Shown: in pieces, positions 1 to 7,932 of the stretch
Position numbering within the stretch: the first letter of the stretch is position 1
Layout: each line of letters starts with the position of its first letter
Origin: Tidjanibacter sp.
GTDB lineage: Bacteria > Bacteroidota > Bacteroidia > Bacteroidales > Rikenellaceae
DNA length: 64,000 bases
Assembly: GCA_017396085.1 (NCBI GenBank)
Contig: JAFQNC010000009.1
Coordinates: forward strand, 60,143 to 124,142
Direction: 5' to 3'
Position numbers and translations under genes: made by a program
Notes under the pieces: generated by a model
The model's input: only the letters and a program-made list of their open reading frames with translations
The model's database searches: none
Told to the model about the DNA's origin: nothing

Positions 1-1
1 C

Positions 2-316
2 CGCGCGGGTACTATGGTGCTCTTCTACGAAACCTCTCCCGAGGAGTTCTATGAGTGCACCAAAGCCGACCTTGTGAAGAGGTTGTATAAGGTGACGGGA
101 ATGGCGGCTGACGGTCGAGTTAAATTTACATACCACCAAGAAGCTCGAGATGATAAATCTATAAGTGCTGAATGTGGTATGGGAATTTCTCAAATTAACT
201 TAATGACTCCTGTTGCTCGTTTACGATTAAGTATTGGAAATATGAATATGATTGTCGAGGGATATGATTTCGAACTGACAGTAACGGGCGAGATTAAGTT
301 CAAACATAAATTCTAA
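2..316 (+). CDS. cas9: Cas9, C-terminal end only (5' partial)
   Basis: The reading frame is open from the left edge of the window (base 2), so this is the last ~104 residues of a larger protein. The ending (FTYHQEARDD, PVARLRLSIGNMNMIVEGYDFE, then a Lys/Phe-rich tail) resembles the PAM-interacting/C-terminal region of Bacteroidetes type II-C Cas9. cas1 follows after 5 bases and cas2 after that, with no csn2 or cas4, which is the II-C layout. The HNH and most of the RuvC parts lie outside the window, so nuclease integrity cannot be judged. Base composition is AT-richer than the sugar genes downstream. The family call rests on context plus this tail. Confidence 0.85.
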   Translation, partial: RAGTMVLFYETSPEEFYECTKADLVKRLYKVTGMAADGRVKFTYHQEARDDKSISAECGMGISQINLMTPVARLRLSIGNMNMIVEGYDFELTVTGEIKFKHKF

Positions 317-321
317 TCGCT

Positions 322-1209
322 ATGCTCAAAATAACTCTTTTCTTCTCCACGCCCCTTGATTTGAGCCTGAGGAACAACCAACTCGTTGTCTCTACCCGAC
401 AAATGCCCGAGGTGAAAAATAGTGTCCCCATTGAGGACATCGGTTTTGTCATGCTTGAGAATCAGCAGATTAACATCACACTGCCATTACTCAATGCCCT
501 CTCGGACAACAACGCAGCGGTAGTCATCTGTGGCGACAATTTTATGCCCAGTGCAATGCTCCTCAATCTCGATAGCAACACCACACAGGGCGAGGTATAT
601 AGGTCGCAAATCGAAGCGAGCGAGCCCCTCAAAAAGGGACTATGGAAGCAGGTTGTGGAAGCAAAAATACGCAATCAAGCAGCCCTACTCAACAAGTTGG
701 ACAAGGATGGTGACAAACTAAAACCATACTATTCAAATGTAAAAAGTGGCGATAGCGACAATCGCGAGGGCATTGCCGCCAAAGTCTATTGGAACGAGCT
801 CTTTGGCGAGGATTTCATCCGCTCACGCGAAGGCTCTTCGCCCAACAATTTGCTCAACTATGGCTACACTCTGTTGCGTGCAGCTGTGGCCCGTGCACTG
901 ATGGGCTCGGGATTGTTCCCTGCTTTCGGAATTTTCCACCGCAATCGCTACAATGCCTTCCCTTTGGCGGATGACATTATGGAGCCCTACCGCCCATTTG
1001 TGGATGAGATAGTCTTCGACCTCTACGCAAATGGAGAACGAGAACTTACCAAGCAGGTGAAAGCCGACCTCATACACCTGCTCTATACCGACACCCGCTT
1101 TGGCAAACTTTTGCGCCCACTGGAAGTGGGGCTTACTTTTACAACGGCCTCACTTGCAAAGTGTTTTGCGGGAGAAGTGAAAAAGTTGTCATACCCACTA
1201 CTGGAGTAG
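322..1209 (+). CDS. cas1: CRISPR-associated endonuclease Cas1 (type II-C)
   Basis: This is the 295-residue integrase subunit of the Cas1-Cas2 spacer-acquisition complex. An N-terminal beta domain (residues ~1-80, LFFSTPLDLSL) is followed by the helical catalytic domain. The expected metal ligands are visible as Glu in REGIAAKVYW (~149), His in GIFHRN (~205) and Asp/Glu in ADDIMEPYRP (~217-221). Length is normal for the family. It starts 5 bases after cas9 and ends 3 bases before cas2, so the three genes should be one transcript. Nothing suggests inactivation. Confidence 0.95.
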   Translation: MLKITLFFSTPLDLSLRNNQLVVSTRQMPEVKNSVPIEDIGFVMLENQQINITLPLLNALSDNNAAVVICGDNFMPSAMLLNLDSNTTQGEVYRSQIEASEPLKKGLWKQVVEAKIRNQAALLNKLDKDGDKLKPYYSNVKSGDSDNREGIAAKVYWNELFGEDFIRSREGSSPNNLLNYGYTLLRAAVARALMGSGLFPAFGIFHRNRYNAFPLADDIMEPYRPFVDEIVFDLYANGERELTKQVKADLIHLLYTDTRFGKLLRPLEVGLTFTTASLAKCFAGEVKKLSYPLLE

Positions 1210-1212
1210 ATT

Positions 1213-1551
1213 ATGTCTGACATTCGCCTAAATGCTTATCATATTATGTGGTTGTTTGTATTTTTCGACCTGCCAACCAACACGAAAAAGGAACGCAAAG
1301 ATGCCACCCAATTTCGCAAGGCATTGGAGAAAGATGGTTTTTCGATGATGCAATACTCGGTTTATGTACGCCACTGTCCATCGAGGGAAAATATGAATGT
1401 CCACATAGCCAGAGTAAGAGCCTCTATGCCACCATCGGGACAAATTAGTATTTTGAACATAACCGATAAGCAGTATGGCGAGATACAAAACTTTTGGGGA
1501 AAAGTTGAGCGAGCAAAACTCACAACACCCCAACAGTTGGAATTTTTTTAG
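1213..1551 (+). CDS. cas2: CRISPR-associated endoribonuclease Cas2
   Basis: This is a 112-residue ferredoxin-fold protein, the structural partner of Cas1 in spacer integration. The first strand WLFVFFDLPT carries the conserved Asp, and a hydrophobic strand plus basic helix (RKDATQFRKALEKDG) follow. It is slightly longer than a minimal Cas2 (~95), as is usual for type II. It lies 3 bases after cas1. Its stop codon overlaps a promoter-like sequence that faces the CRISPR array. It is complete and probably functional. Confidence 0.95.
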   Translation: MSDIRLNAYHIMWLFVFFDLPTNTKKERKDATQFRKALEKDGFSMMQYSVYVRHCPSRENMNVHIARVRASMPPSGQISILNITDKQYGEIQNFWGKVERAKLTTPQQLEFF

Positions 1552-1559
1552 TATATTTG
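1536..1559 (+). promoter_or_regulatory. Bacteroidetes-type promoter for the CRISPR leader
   Basis: TATATTTG at 1552-1559 matches the -7 consensus TAnnTTTG, and a TTGG at 1537-1540 lies at a tolerable distance for the -33 element. Transcription would start near 1566 and run through the anti-repeat region into the array. The promoter overlaps the last codons of cas2. Confidence 0.5.
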
Positions 1560-1561
1560 CA

Positions 1562-1675
1562 TTGGTAAGATAAAAAAATATTGCATCAAATCCACTTCGC
1601 AGGCAACCCGGAGCCCATTTTGTACGCCTCTGTACGGCCGTAACTTCTTGGGAATTACCGAGTAAATCCACCGGC
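1562..1675 (+). ncRNA. CRISPR leader with candidate tracrRNA anti-repeat
   Basis: Bases 1584-1595 (CATCAAATCCAC) are complementary to the first part of the CRISPR repeat (GTGGTTTGATG) with one bulged T, and wobble pairs extend the match to 1581. Downstream are two possible hairpins: 1623-1642 (TACG..CGTA with inner CC/GG) and 1647-1662 (CTTGG..CCGAG). AAATCCAC recurs at 1664-1671 directly before repeat 1 and could pair with it. No U-tract terminator is seen before the array, so the RNA may be joined to the array transcript. Type II systems need a tracrRNA; another copy could lie upstream of cas9, outside the window. The assignment is inference from complementarity. Confidence 0.45.
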
Positions 1676-2368
1676 GTTGTGGTTTGATGTAGAAACAATA
1701 TAAGGAACAACTTTGCGTTGGTGCTCGCTGCATTGGGTATGGTTGTGGTTTGATGTAGAAACAATATAAGGAACAACCTTATCCCGTATTTTTGTATAAT
1801 GGTGTTGTTGTGGTTTGATGTAGAAACAATATAAGGAACAACTATACAAAATAAAATGACTAAATACATCAGTTGTGGTTTGATGTAGAAACAATATAAG
1901 GAACAACTGTTGCATTTTCGCTAATACAAAAACAACTGTTGTGGTTTGATGTAGAAACAATATAAGGAACAACGTAATAGACCATTTGCACTCTGCCAAC
2001 TCTGTTGTGGTTTGATGTAGAAACAATATAAGGAACAACGAGGAGGTCGGAATAGTAGCCCACAGATGTGTTGTGGTTTGATGTAGAAACAATATAAGGA
2101 ACAACCGAAGTCTTGCAGGGTTTCGCCTATGGTGGTTGTGGTTTGATGTAGAAACAATATAAGGAACAACGGACGACAAACCAAAATCAAACAAACTGGA
2201 GTTGTGGTTTGATGTAGAAACAATATAAGGAACAACATCATAACGATTGCTAAAAGAAACATCAGAGTTGTGGTTGGATGTAGAAACAATATAAGGAACA
2301 ACGAGTCGGTATCGCCCCACCAAGCCTACGTAGTTGTGATTTGACGTAGAAACAATACAAGGGTAAGA
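1676..2368 (+). CRISPR. Type II-C CRISPR array, 11 repeats and 10 spacers
   Basis: The repeats are 36 bases, start GTTGTGGTTTGATG and end AAGGAACAAC, with complementary ends. They begin at 1676, 1742, 1807, 1872, 1938, 2004, 2070, 2135, 2201, 2267 and 2333. Spacers are 29 or 30 bases. Repeats 1-9 are identical by eye, repeat 10 has one change (T to G), and repeat 11 is badly degraded, especially its last ten bases. The degraded end marks the old, trailer end, so the leader is on the cas2 side. No spacer was seen to match the rest of the window. Confidence 0.98.
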
Positions 2369-2374
2369 AAATTG

Positions 2375-2500
2375 TCCTGAGGGCTTATAGGGCCTAGAAG
2401 GCCCAATAGACATAGCAGGCCCAGAGGGCTCAGAGGGTTCAGAGGGCCCACAAGCCCCACAAGCCCCACAAGACTCAGTCGTTCCAGCAGGCCCACAAAC
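2375..2500. repeat. Low-complexity GA/CCC-rich intergenic tract
   Basis: This stretch after the array is made of short imperfect units such as CAGAGGG and CCCCACAAG. No gene or promoter was seen. Similar purine-rich tracts occur at about 55200-55280 and 63400-63570, so it belongs to the intergenic repeat style of this genome. Confidence 0.6.
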
Positions 2501-2502
2501 AA

Positions 2503-2540
2503 AACACCCCGCTCGACCTTGAATGGTCGGGCGGGGTGTT
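2503..2540 (-). terminator. Intrinsic terminator of the uxu operon
   Basis: A 16-base stem with one mismatch (2503-2518 with 2525-2540) is GC-rich in its middle. Read on the minus strand it is followed by TTTTGTTTG. It lies 26 bases after the uxuA stop codon. Confidence 0.8.
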
Positions 2541-2566
2541 GATTACAATAGGGTTCTCACTCTCTC

Positions 2567-3745
2567 CTATTTCTCCGGGTAGAGGGTGTGGGCGATACCC
2601 CACTCCAAGCCTCGCAGTTCGGCCAAGCCACGCAGGCGGCCATAGAGCGAGTAGCCGGGGTTCGATTTCTTATTCAGGTCATCGCACATCTGGTGGCCGT
2701 GGTCGGGGCGCACGGGGATGCTACGCTCATATTTCTGCTCAATCTCAAGCAGAGCCTTCATCATCTCGTACATCGGCACGTTGCCCTCCAAGTGGTTAGC
2801 CTCGTAGAAGTCGCCCAACTCGTTGCGCTGGGTACTACGCAGGTGGACAAAGCCGACCCTCTCGCCAAACTCCCTCATCATTGCAGGGCAGTCGTTGTCG
2901 CCACGCACACCAAACGAGCCTGTGCACAAGCACAAGCCATTTGACATATTGGGCACCGCAGCAATCAGTTTGCGGAAGTCCTCGGCGGTCGAGAGGATGC
3001 GGGGCAAGCCAAGAATTGAGTATGGGGGGTCATCGGGGTGGATAACCATCTGGCTGCCAACCTCATCGCACACGGGGCAAACCTCGCTCAGGAAGTAAAC
3101 AAGGTTGGAGCGCAGTTTCTCGGCATCAATGTCGGCATAGCGGTTAAGTTCGGCACGGAATTGCTCCAAAGTAAAGCTCTCTTCCGAGCCGGGGAGGCCT
3201 GCAATCATATTGCGCACAAGGAGTTCCTTGTCGGCCTCGGTCATCTCCTCATAGCGAGCCTTAGCGCGTGCAATCTCCTCCTCGGTGTAGTCGGCCTCGG
3301 CACCCTCGCGGCACAAGATGAAGAGGTCAAAAGCCATAAAGGCGGCCTTCTCAAACCTCAACGCACGGCTACCATCGGGCAGCTCATAGAAGAGGTTGGT
3401 GCGGGTCCAGTCGAGCACGGGCATAAAGTTGTAGGTGATGCAGTGGATGCCACACTCGGCCAAGTTACGGATGCTCTGTTTGTAGTTGTCGATATACTTC
3501 TGGAAGTCGCCGGTCTGGGTTTTGATGTGCTCGTGAACGGGCACGCTCTCAACAACGCTCCAAGTGAGGCCCGCAGCCGAAATAATCTGCTGGCGTTTGC
3601 TAATCTCCTCCACGGTCCACACCTCGCCATTGGGCACGTGGTGCAGTGCGTGTACGATGTCGGTGGCACCTGCCTGACAAATGTCGGCGAGGCTCACGGG
3701 GTCGTTGGGACCATACCAACGCCACGATTGTTTCATTTTATACAT
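2567..3745 (-). CDS. uxuA: Mannonate dehydratase
   Basis: This enzyme converts D-mannonate to 2-keto-3-deoxygluconate in hexuronate breakdown, in the cytoplasm. The 392-residue length is typical. Recognisable parts are the N-terminal [11 protein letters not shown], the metal-site segment around [32 protein letters not shown] and the C-terminal [10 protein letters not shown] second Met at 3736 ([10 protein letters not shown]) fits the family start slightly better than 3745. It lies 30 bases downstream of the SDR gene at 3776-4594, in one operon transcribed from about 4687 and ended by the terminator at 2503-2540. Confidence 0.96.
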   Translation of the reverse strand: MYKMKQSWRWYGPNDPVSLADICQAGATDIVHALHHVPNGEVWTVEEISKRQQIISAAGLTWSVVESVPVHEHIKTQTGDFQKYIDNYKQSIRNLAECGIHCITYNFMPVLDWTRTNLFYELPDGSRALRFEKAAFMAFDLFILCREGAEADYTEEEIARAKARYEEMTEADKELLVRNMIAGLPGSEESFTLEQFRAELNRYADIDAEKLRSNLVYFLSEVCPVCDEVGSQMVIHPDDPPYSILGLPRILSTAEDFRKLIAAVPNMSNGLCLCTGSFGVRGDNDCPAMMREFGERVGFVHLRSTQRNELGDFYEANHLEGNVPMYEMMKALLEIEQKYERSIPVRPDHGHQMCDDLNKKSNPGYSLYGRLRGLAELRGLEWGIAHTLYPEK

Positions 3746-3775
3746 AGTCGTATCGGTTTTTGAGGTTTGACAAAA

Positions 3776-4594
3776 TTAAATCGAGAAGGCATCAAAGCCA
3801 CCATCTACAACTGCCACGGTGCCGGTAACGGCCTTGGAGGCATCAGAGGCGAGCCATTGCAAGGTGCCCACCAACTCCTCGGGCTCCAAGAAGCGACCAA
3901 AGGGTGTGTGGCCCAGAATGGTGTGGGAGCGGGGTGTGAGGCTGCCATCGGGGTTGGTCAGCAGTGTGCGGTTCTGGTTGGTCAGCAGGAAGCCGGGGGC
4001 AATAGCATTAACCCTCAGGCCGCTACCAAACTTGGTGGCCAACTCAGCACACAGATACTTGGTCCAGTTCACAACAGCTGCCTTGGCAACGCCATAGCCC
4101 GCAACACGGGTGAGGGGGCGCAGTGCGCTCTCGCTGGCGAAGTTGATAATCGAGCCCTCCTTCTTCTCAACCATAGCCTTGGTGAAGACCATAGTGGGAA
4201 GGATGGTGCCGTAGAGGTTGAGTTCGGTGCAGAACTTCACGGCATCCACATCGAGGTCGAAGATAGTCTGGTCGGGCTGTACGGTTGCTTTGGGCATATT
4301 GCCACCTGCGGCGTTCAGCAGCACGTCAATGGTGCCATATTTCTCCATAATGGCCTTGTAGTTCTCCTCAAGGATGGCCTTGTCGAGCACGTTGGTTGCA
4401 AAGAAGCAGGCCTCGCCACCCTCAGCCTCAATCTCGGCGATAAGTTCCTCGGCAATCTCCCTTGTGCGCTCCAAGTCGAGCATCACCACCTTGGCGCCCT
4501 GCTCTGCAAAGTGTTTCACGATGGTCGAGCCAAGGATGCCGCAGGCACCTGTCATCACAACCACCTTACCTTCTACGCTAAATAAGTTTTTCAT
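3776..4594 (-). CDS. SDR-family D-mannonate oxidoreductase (fructuronate reductase, UxuB type)
   Basis: This 272-residue short-chain dehydrogenase has the TGACGILG cofactor loop near residue 15, NAAGG at ~93, catalytic Ser in FASES (~152) and Tyr/Lys in YGVAKAA (~167-171), and the C-terminal VVDGGFDAFSI. SDR proteins of this kind next to uxuA act as D-fructuronate/D-mannonate oxidoreductases. It is not homologous to the long-chain E. coli UxuB, so the symbol is left blank. It is the first gene of the two-gene uxu operon. The exact substrate is inferred from the neighbour. Confidence 0.85.
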   Translation of the reverse strand: MKNLFSVEGKVVVMTGACGILGSTIVKHFAEQGAKVVMLDLERTREIAEELIAEIEAEGGEACFFATNVLDKAILEENYKAIMEKYGTIDVLLNAAGGNMPKATVQPDQTIFDLDVDAVKFCTELNLYGTILPTMVFTKAMVEKKEGSIINFASESALRPLTRVAGYGVAKAAVVNWTKYLCAELATKFGSGLRVNAIAPGFLLTNQNRTLLTNPDGSLTPRSHTILGHTPFGRFLEPEELVGTLQWLASDASKAVTGTVAVVDGGFDAFSI

Positions 4595-4693
4595 AGTTGT
4601 ACGTTGTGTTTTTGGTTTATAATTAAATCACTGTTCGCTTCAAATCCGTTGGTCTTTCGGGCCCACACACAGAACAAACGCTGTGTACGTGAA

Positions 4694-4724
4694 CAAATGT
4701 ATAAATAATTTTTGACCCGACAAA
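4694..4724 (-). promoter_or_regulatory. Promoter of the uxu operon
   Basis: On the minus strand, TTTG (4724-4721), 19 bases, then TACATTTG (4701-4694) match the Bacteroidetes -33/-7 elements with good spacing. The start would be near 4687, giving a leader of about 93 bases before the SDR gene. Confidence 0.7.
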
Positions 4725-4935
4725 CAATCTTGCTCAGAAAGAACTGTATATGCCGATTTTTTATCATTTTGTCCTACTTTTACAACACTTGGCTTTGGGA
4801 CAAAAAATAGGCGAAATCGGCCACAAAACACACTCTGGTGTGCGAAATACACACCGCCCAAGGGTGTTGCACAAGGCTCCCGAGGGCTATGTGAGGGGGC
4901 TGTTTTGAATTATTATGGTCATATTTTGGTGATTT

Positions 4936-4970
4936 TTTGCATCACCTGCGTGAGTTTATTCCTATCTTTG
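4936..4970 (+). promoter_or_regulatory. Promoter of the xyl operon
   Basis: TATCTTTG at 4963-4970 matches the -7 consensus, with TTTG at 4936-4939 as a loosely spaced -33. Transcription from about 4977 leaves a 24-base leader before the xylB ATG at 5001 and rules out an upstream ATG at 4905 as the start. The rest of the 4600-4960 gap holds no gene. Confidence 0.6.
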
Positions 4971-5000
4971 TGGATGAACCACAACCTAAAACCCACCCTT

Positions 5001-6488
5001 ATGAGCAAAAAAACTCTCGGAATAGACCTGGGGTCCTCCTCGGTGAAAATCTCAATTCTCGATGTTGACAGCGGCAAGTGTGTCGCCTCGGTTACAACCC
5101 CCTCGGTGGAGATGCCCATTGCGGCACCCCACAGCGGATGGGCCGAACAGTCGCCCACGATGTGGTGGGACTACGTGGTGGAGGGTATCGGGAGCCTCGC
5201 CAAGAGTTGCCCGATGAGTGAAATTGCCGCCATCGGCATCAGCTACCAGATGCACGGCCTGGTGGTGGTTGACGAGCAGGGCGAGTCGTTGCGAGATTCC
5301 ATCATTTGGTGCGACTCACGTTCCGTGGGCATTGGTGCCGAGGCTCTGGAGGCCCTCGGCAGGGAGCGTTGCCTTGCCACACTGCTCAACTCGCCCGGCA
5401 ACTTCACCGCCTCCAAGTTGGCGTGGGTGAAGCAGAACGAGCCCGAAGTGTTTGCTCGCACGGCCCACTTTATGCTCCCCGGCGACTACATCGCCTACCG
5501 TTTGAGCGGAGAGGTGCAGACCACCGAAGGCGGCCTCTCGGAGGGTATCTTGTGGGACTTTGCCCACAACGAGCCCGCACACTTTGTGGCCGACCACTAT
5601 GGTATCCCCACCGCCCTCATCCCCGACACCCACACCTCGCTCGGCATACAAGCCCACACCTCGGCCCACACTGAGGAGTTGCTCGGCATACCACAAGGCA
5701 CTCCCATAGTCTACCGTGCGGGCGACCAGCCCAACAATGCCTTCTCGCTCGGAGTGATGGAGGCGGGTGAGATTGCCGCCACGGCAGGTACCAGCGGAGT
5801 GGTCTATGGGGTTACGGACACCCCCAAGGCCGACCCACTCTCTCGCGTGAACACCTTTTTGCACGTGGGACACAGTGCCACCAAACCCCGCTATGGGGTG
5901 TTGCTCTGCATCAATGGCACGGGTATTCTCAACTCGTGGTTGCGCAAGAACATCGCCAACGGATTGAGTTACGGCCAGATGAACGACCTTGCAGCCACCG
6001 CACCCGCGGGGGCCGATGGTTTGTTGGTGTTCCCCTTTGGCAACGGAGCCGAGAGGGTGTTGCAGAACAAAGAGGTGGGTGCATCCATTGAGGGGCTCGA
6101 CCTCAACCGCCACACCGCGGCCCACATCCTGCGTGCGGCCCAGGAGGGCATCGCCTACTCGTTCCGCTACGGTATCGACATAATGAAGGAGGTGGGGCTG
6201 GAGCCGAAGGTTATTCGTGCCGGTATGGCCAATATGTTCCTCTCGCCCCTGTTCCGCACCACTCTGGCCAACCTCACGGGGGCACGCATAGAACTCTTCA
6301 ACACTGACGGAGCCCTTGGGGCTGCCCGTGGTGCTGCGCTCGGAGCAGGACTCTACGCCTCTCGCAGTGAGGCATTCAAGGGGTTGGAGCGACTCGGAGT
6401 GGTTGAGCCCGACAGCACCAATGGAGCACTCCTCGAGGAGAGTTACCAGAGGTGGCGCACCCTGCTGGAGAAGAAAATCGGCAAGTAG
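5001..6488 (+). CDS. xylB: Xylulokinase
   Basis: This enzyme phosphorylates D-xylulose to xylulose 5-phosphate with ATP. The 495-residue FGGY-family kinase has an N-terminal phosphate loop (LGIDLGSSSVK, residues ~5-15), the substrate segment SYQMHGLVVVDE, the second-domain GTSGVVYG and the C-terminal GALGAARGAALGAG. The start at 5001 is chosen because an in-frame ATG at 4905 lies upstream of the promoter and would add a non-homologous hydrophobic tail. xylA follows after 70 bases and xylE after that, forming a xylose operon. No araC-type or GntR regulator is next to it. Confidence 0.95.
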   Translation: MSKKTLGIDLGSSSVKISILDVDSGKCVASVTTPSVEMPIAAPHSGWAEQSPTMWWDYVVEGIGSLAKSCPMSEIAAIGISYQMHGLVVVDEQGESLRDSIIWCDSRSVGIGAEALEALGRERCLATLLNSPGNFTASKLAWVKQNEPEVFARTAHFMLPGDYIAYRLSGEVQTTEGGLSEGILWDFAHNEPAHFVADHYGIPTALIPDTHTSLGIQAHTSAHTEELLGIPQGTPIVYRAGDQPNNAFSLGVMEAGEIAATAGTSGVVYGVTDTPKADPLSRVNTFLHVGHSATKPRYGVLLCINGTGILNSWLRKNIANGLSYGQMNDLAATAPAGADGLLVFPFGNGAERVLQNKEVGASIEGLDLNRHTAAHILRAAQEGIAYSFRYGIDIMKEVGLEPKVIRAGMANMFLSPLFRTTLANLTGARIELFNTDGALGAARGAALGAGLYASRSEAFKGLERLGVVEPDSTNGALLEESYQRWRTLLEKKIGK

Positions 6489-6558
6489 GGAGAGGGTGTC
6501 GTCTGCTTGGAAAAAAAGCAAACAAATCATACAAAACACATAAAAAACAAGAAACATT

Positions 6559-7875
6559 ATGGCACAAAAAGAGTTCTTCCCCGGCGTGGGAAAAATCAAG
6601 TTTGAGGGCAAGGAGAGCAGAAACCCATTGGCTTTCCGCTACTACGATGCAAACAAAGTTGTTTTGGGCAAGAAGATGAGCGAGTGGCTCAAATTCTCGA
6701 TGGCCTGGTGGCACACCCTCTGCGCCGAGGGAGCCGACCAATTTGGCGGTGGCACCAAGACCTTCCCCTGGAATGAGGCTGCCGACCCACTGCAGGCTGC
6801 CAAAAACAAGGTGGATGCGGGCTTTGAGTTTATGACCAAGTGTGGCATTGAGTACTACTGCTTCCACGACGTGGACCTCGTAGCCGAGGCTGCCACCGTG
6901 GAGGAGTACGAAGCCAACCTCAAGGAGATTGTGGCCTACCTCAAAGAGAAGCAGGCACAGACGGGCATCAAACTCCTCTGGGGCACTGCCAACGTCTTTG
7001 GCCACAAGCGTTATATGAATGGTGCAGCCACCAACCCCGACTACGACGTGGTGGCTCGTGCGGCTGTGCAAATCAAAAACGCCATTGACGCAACCATCGA
7101 GTTGGGTGGTACCAACTACGTGTTCTGGGGCGGTCGTGAGGGCTATATGTCGTTGCTCAACACCGATATGAAGCGCGAGAAGGAGCACCTCGCAATGATG
7201 CTCCGCCTGGCACGCGACTACGCTCGCAGCAAGGGCTTCACGGGCACCTTCCTCATTGAGCCCAAACCGATGGAGCCCACCAAGCACCAATACGACGTGG
7301 ACACCGAGACCGTTATCGGCTTCCTCCGTGCCCACGGTCTGGACAAAGACTTCAAGGTGAACATTGAGGTGAACCACGCCACCCTCGCAGGCCACACCTT
7401 CGAGCACGAATTGGCGTGCGCCGTGGATGCAGGTATGCTCGGCTCGATTGACGCCAACCGTGGCGACTACCAGAACGGCTGGGACACCGACCAATTCCCC
7501 ATCGACTCCTTCGACCTCACCCAGGCTATGATGCAAATCATCCGCAACGGTGGTTTCGGCAATGGCGGTACCAACTTCGATGCCAAGACTCGCCGCAACT
7601 CCACCGACCTGGAGGACATCTTCATCGCCCACATTGCCGCTATGGACGCTATGGCAAGGGCCCTGGAGAGTGCAGCAGCCCTCCTTGAGGAGTCGCCCAT
7701 CCAGCAGATGGTGGCCGACCGCTACGCATCGTTCGATGAGGGCGAGGGCAAGAAGTTTGAGCAGGGCGAACTCACCCTCGAGCAGGTCTATGCCTATGGT
7801 AAGAGTGTTGGCGAGCCCAAGCAGACCAGCGGCAAGCAGGAGCTCTACGAGGCTATTGTGAATATGTATTGCTAA
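6559..7875 (+). CDS. xylA: Xylose isomerase
   Basis: This enzyme interconverts D-xylose and D-xylulose. The 438-residue TIM barrel is the longer class II form. Visible motifs are [18 protein letters not shown] (residues ~49-66), the catalytic His in YYCFHDVDL (~102), [22 protein letters not shown] with metal-binding Glu, the metal-site [16 protein letters not shown] and the Asp ligands in SIDANRGD and GWDTDQFP. It lies between xylB and xylE on the same strand. A perfect 10-base-pair hairpin follows the stop codon. Confidence 0.98.
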   Translation: MAQKEFFPGVGKIKFEGKESRNPLAFRYYDANKVVLGKKMSEWLKFSMAWWHTLCAEGADQFGGGTKTFPWNEAADPLQAAKNKVDAGFEFMTKCGIEYYCFHDVDLVAEAATVEEYEANLKEIVAYLKEKQAQTGIKLLWGTANVFGHKRYMNGAATNPDYDVVARAAVQIKNAIDATIELGGTNYVFWGGREGYMSLLNTDMKREKEHLAMMLRLARDYARSKGFTGTFLIEPKPMEPTKHQYDVDTETVIGFLRAHGLDKDFKVNIEVNHATLAGHTFEHELACAVDAGMLGSIDANRGDYQNGWDTDQFPIDSFDLTQAMMQIIRNGGFGNGGTNFDAKTRRNSTDLEDIFIAHIAAMDAMARALESAAALLEESPIQQMVADRYASFDEGEGKKFEQGELTLEQVYAYGKSVGEPKQTSGKQELYEAIVNMYC

Positions 7876-7883
7876 ACCGGCGT

Positions 7884-7910
7884 GTGCCCCCACTCCTCGC
7901 GTGGGGGCAC
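7884..7910 (+). other. Perfect hairpin between xylA and xylE
   Basis: GTGCCCCCAC (7884-7893) pairs perfectly with GTGGGGGCAC (7901-7910) around a 7-base loop. There is no U-tract, so it is more likely an mRNA-stability or partial-attenuation element than a full terminator. Confidence 0.6.
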
Positions 7911-7932
7911 TGCCACACAGAAACACAACGCT

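Noticed and set aside
1228..2413. Several minus-strand open frames across cas2 and the CRISPR array
   Set aside because: They translate the 36-base repeats in three frames (repeated SLYCFYIKP, VPYIVSTSNHN, LFLILFLHQTTT) and are products of the array, not genes.
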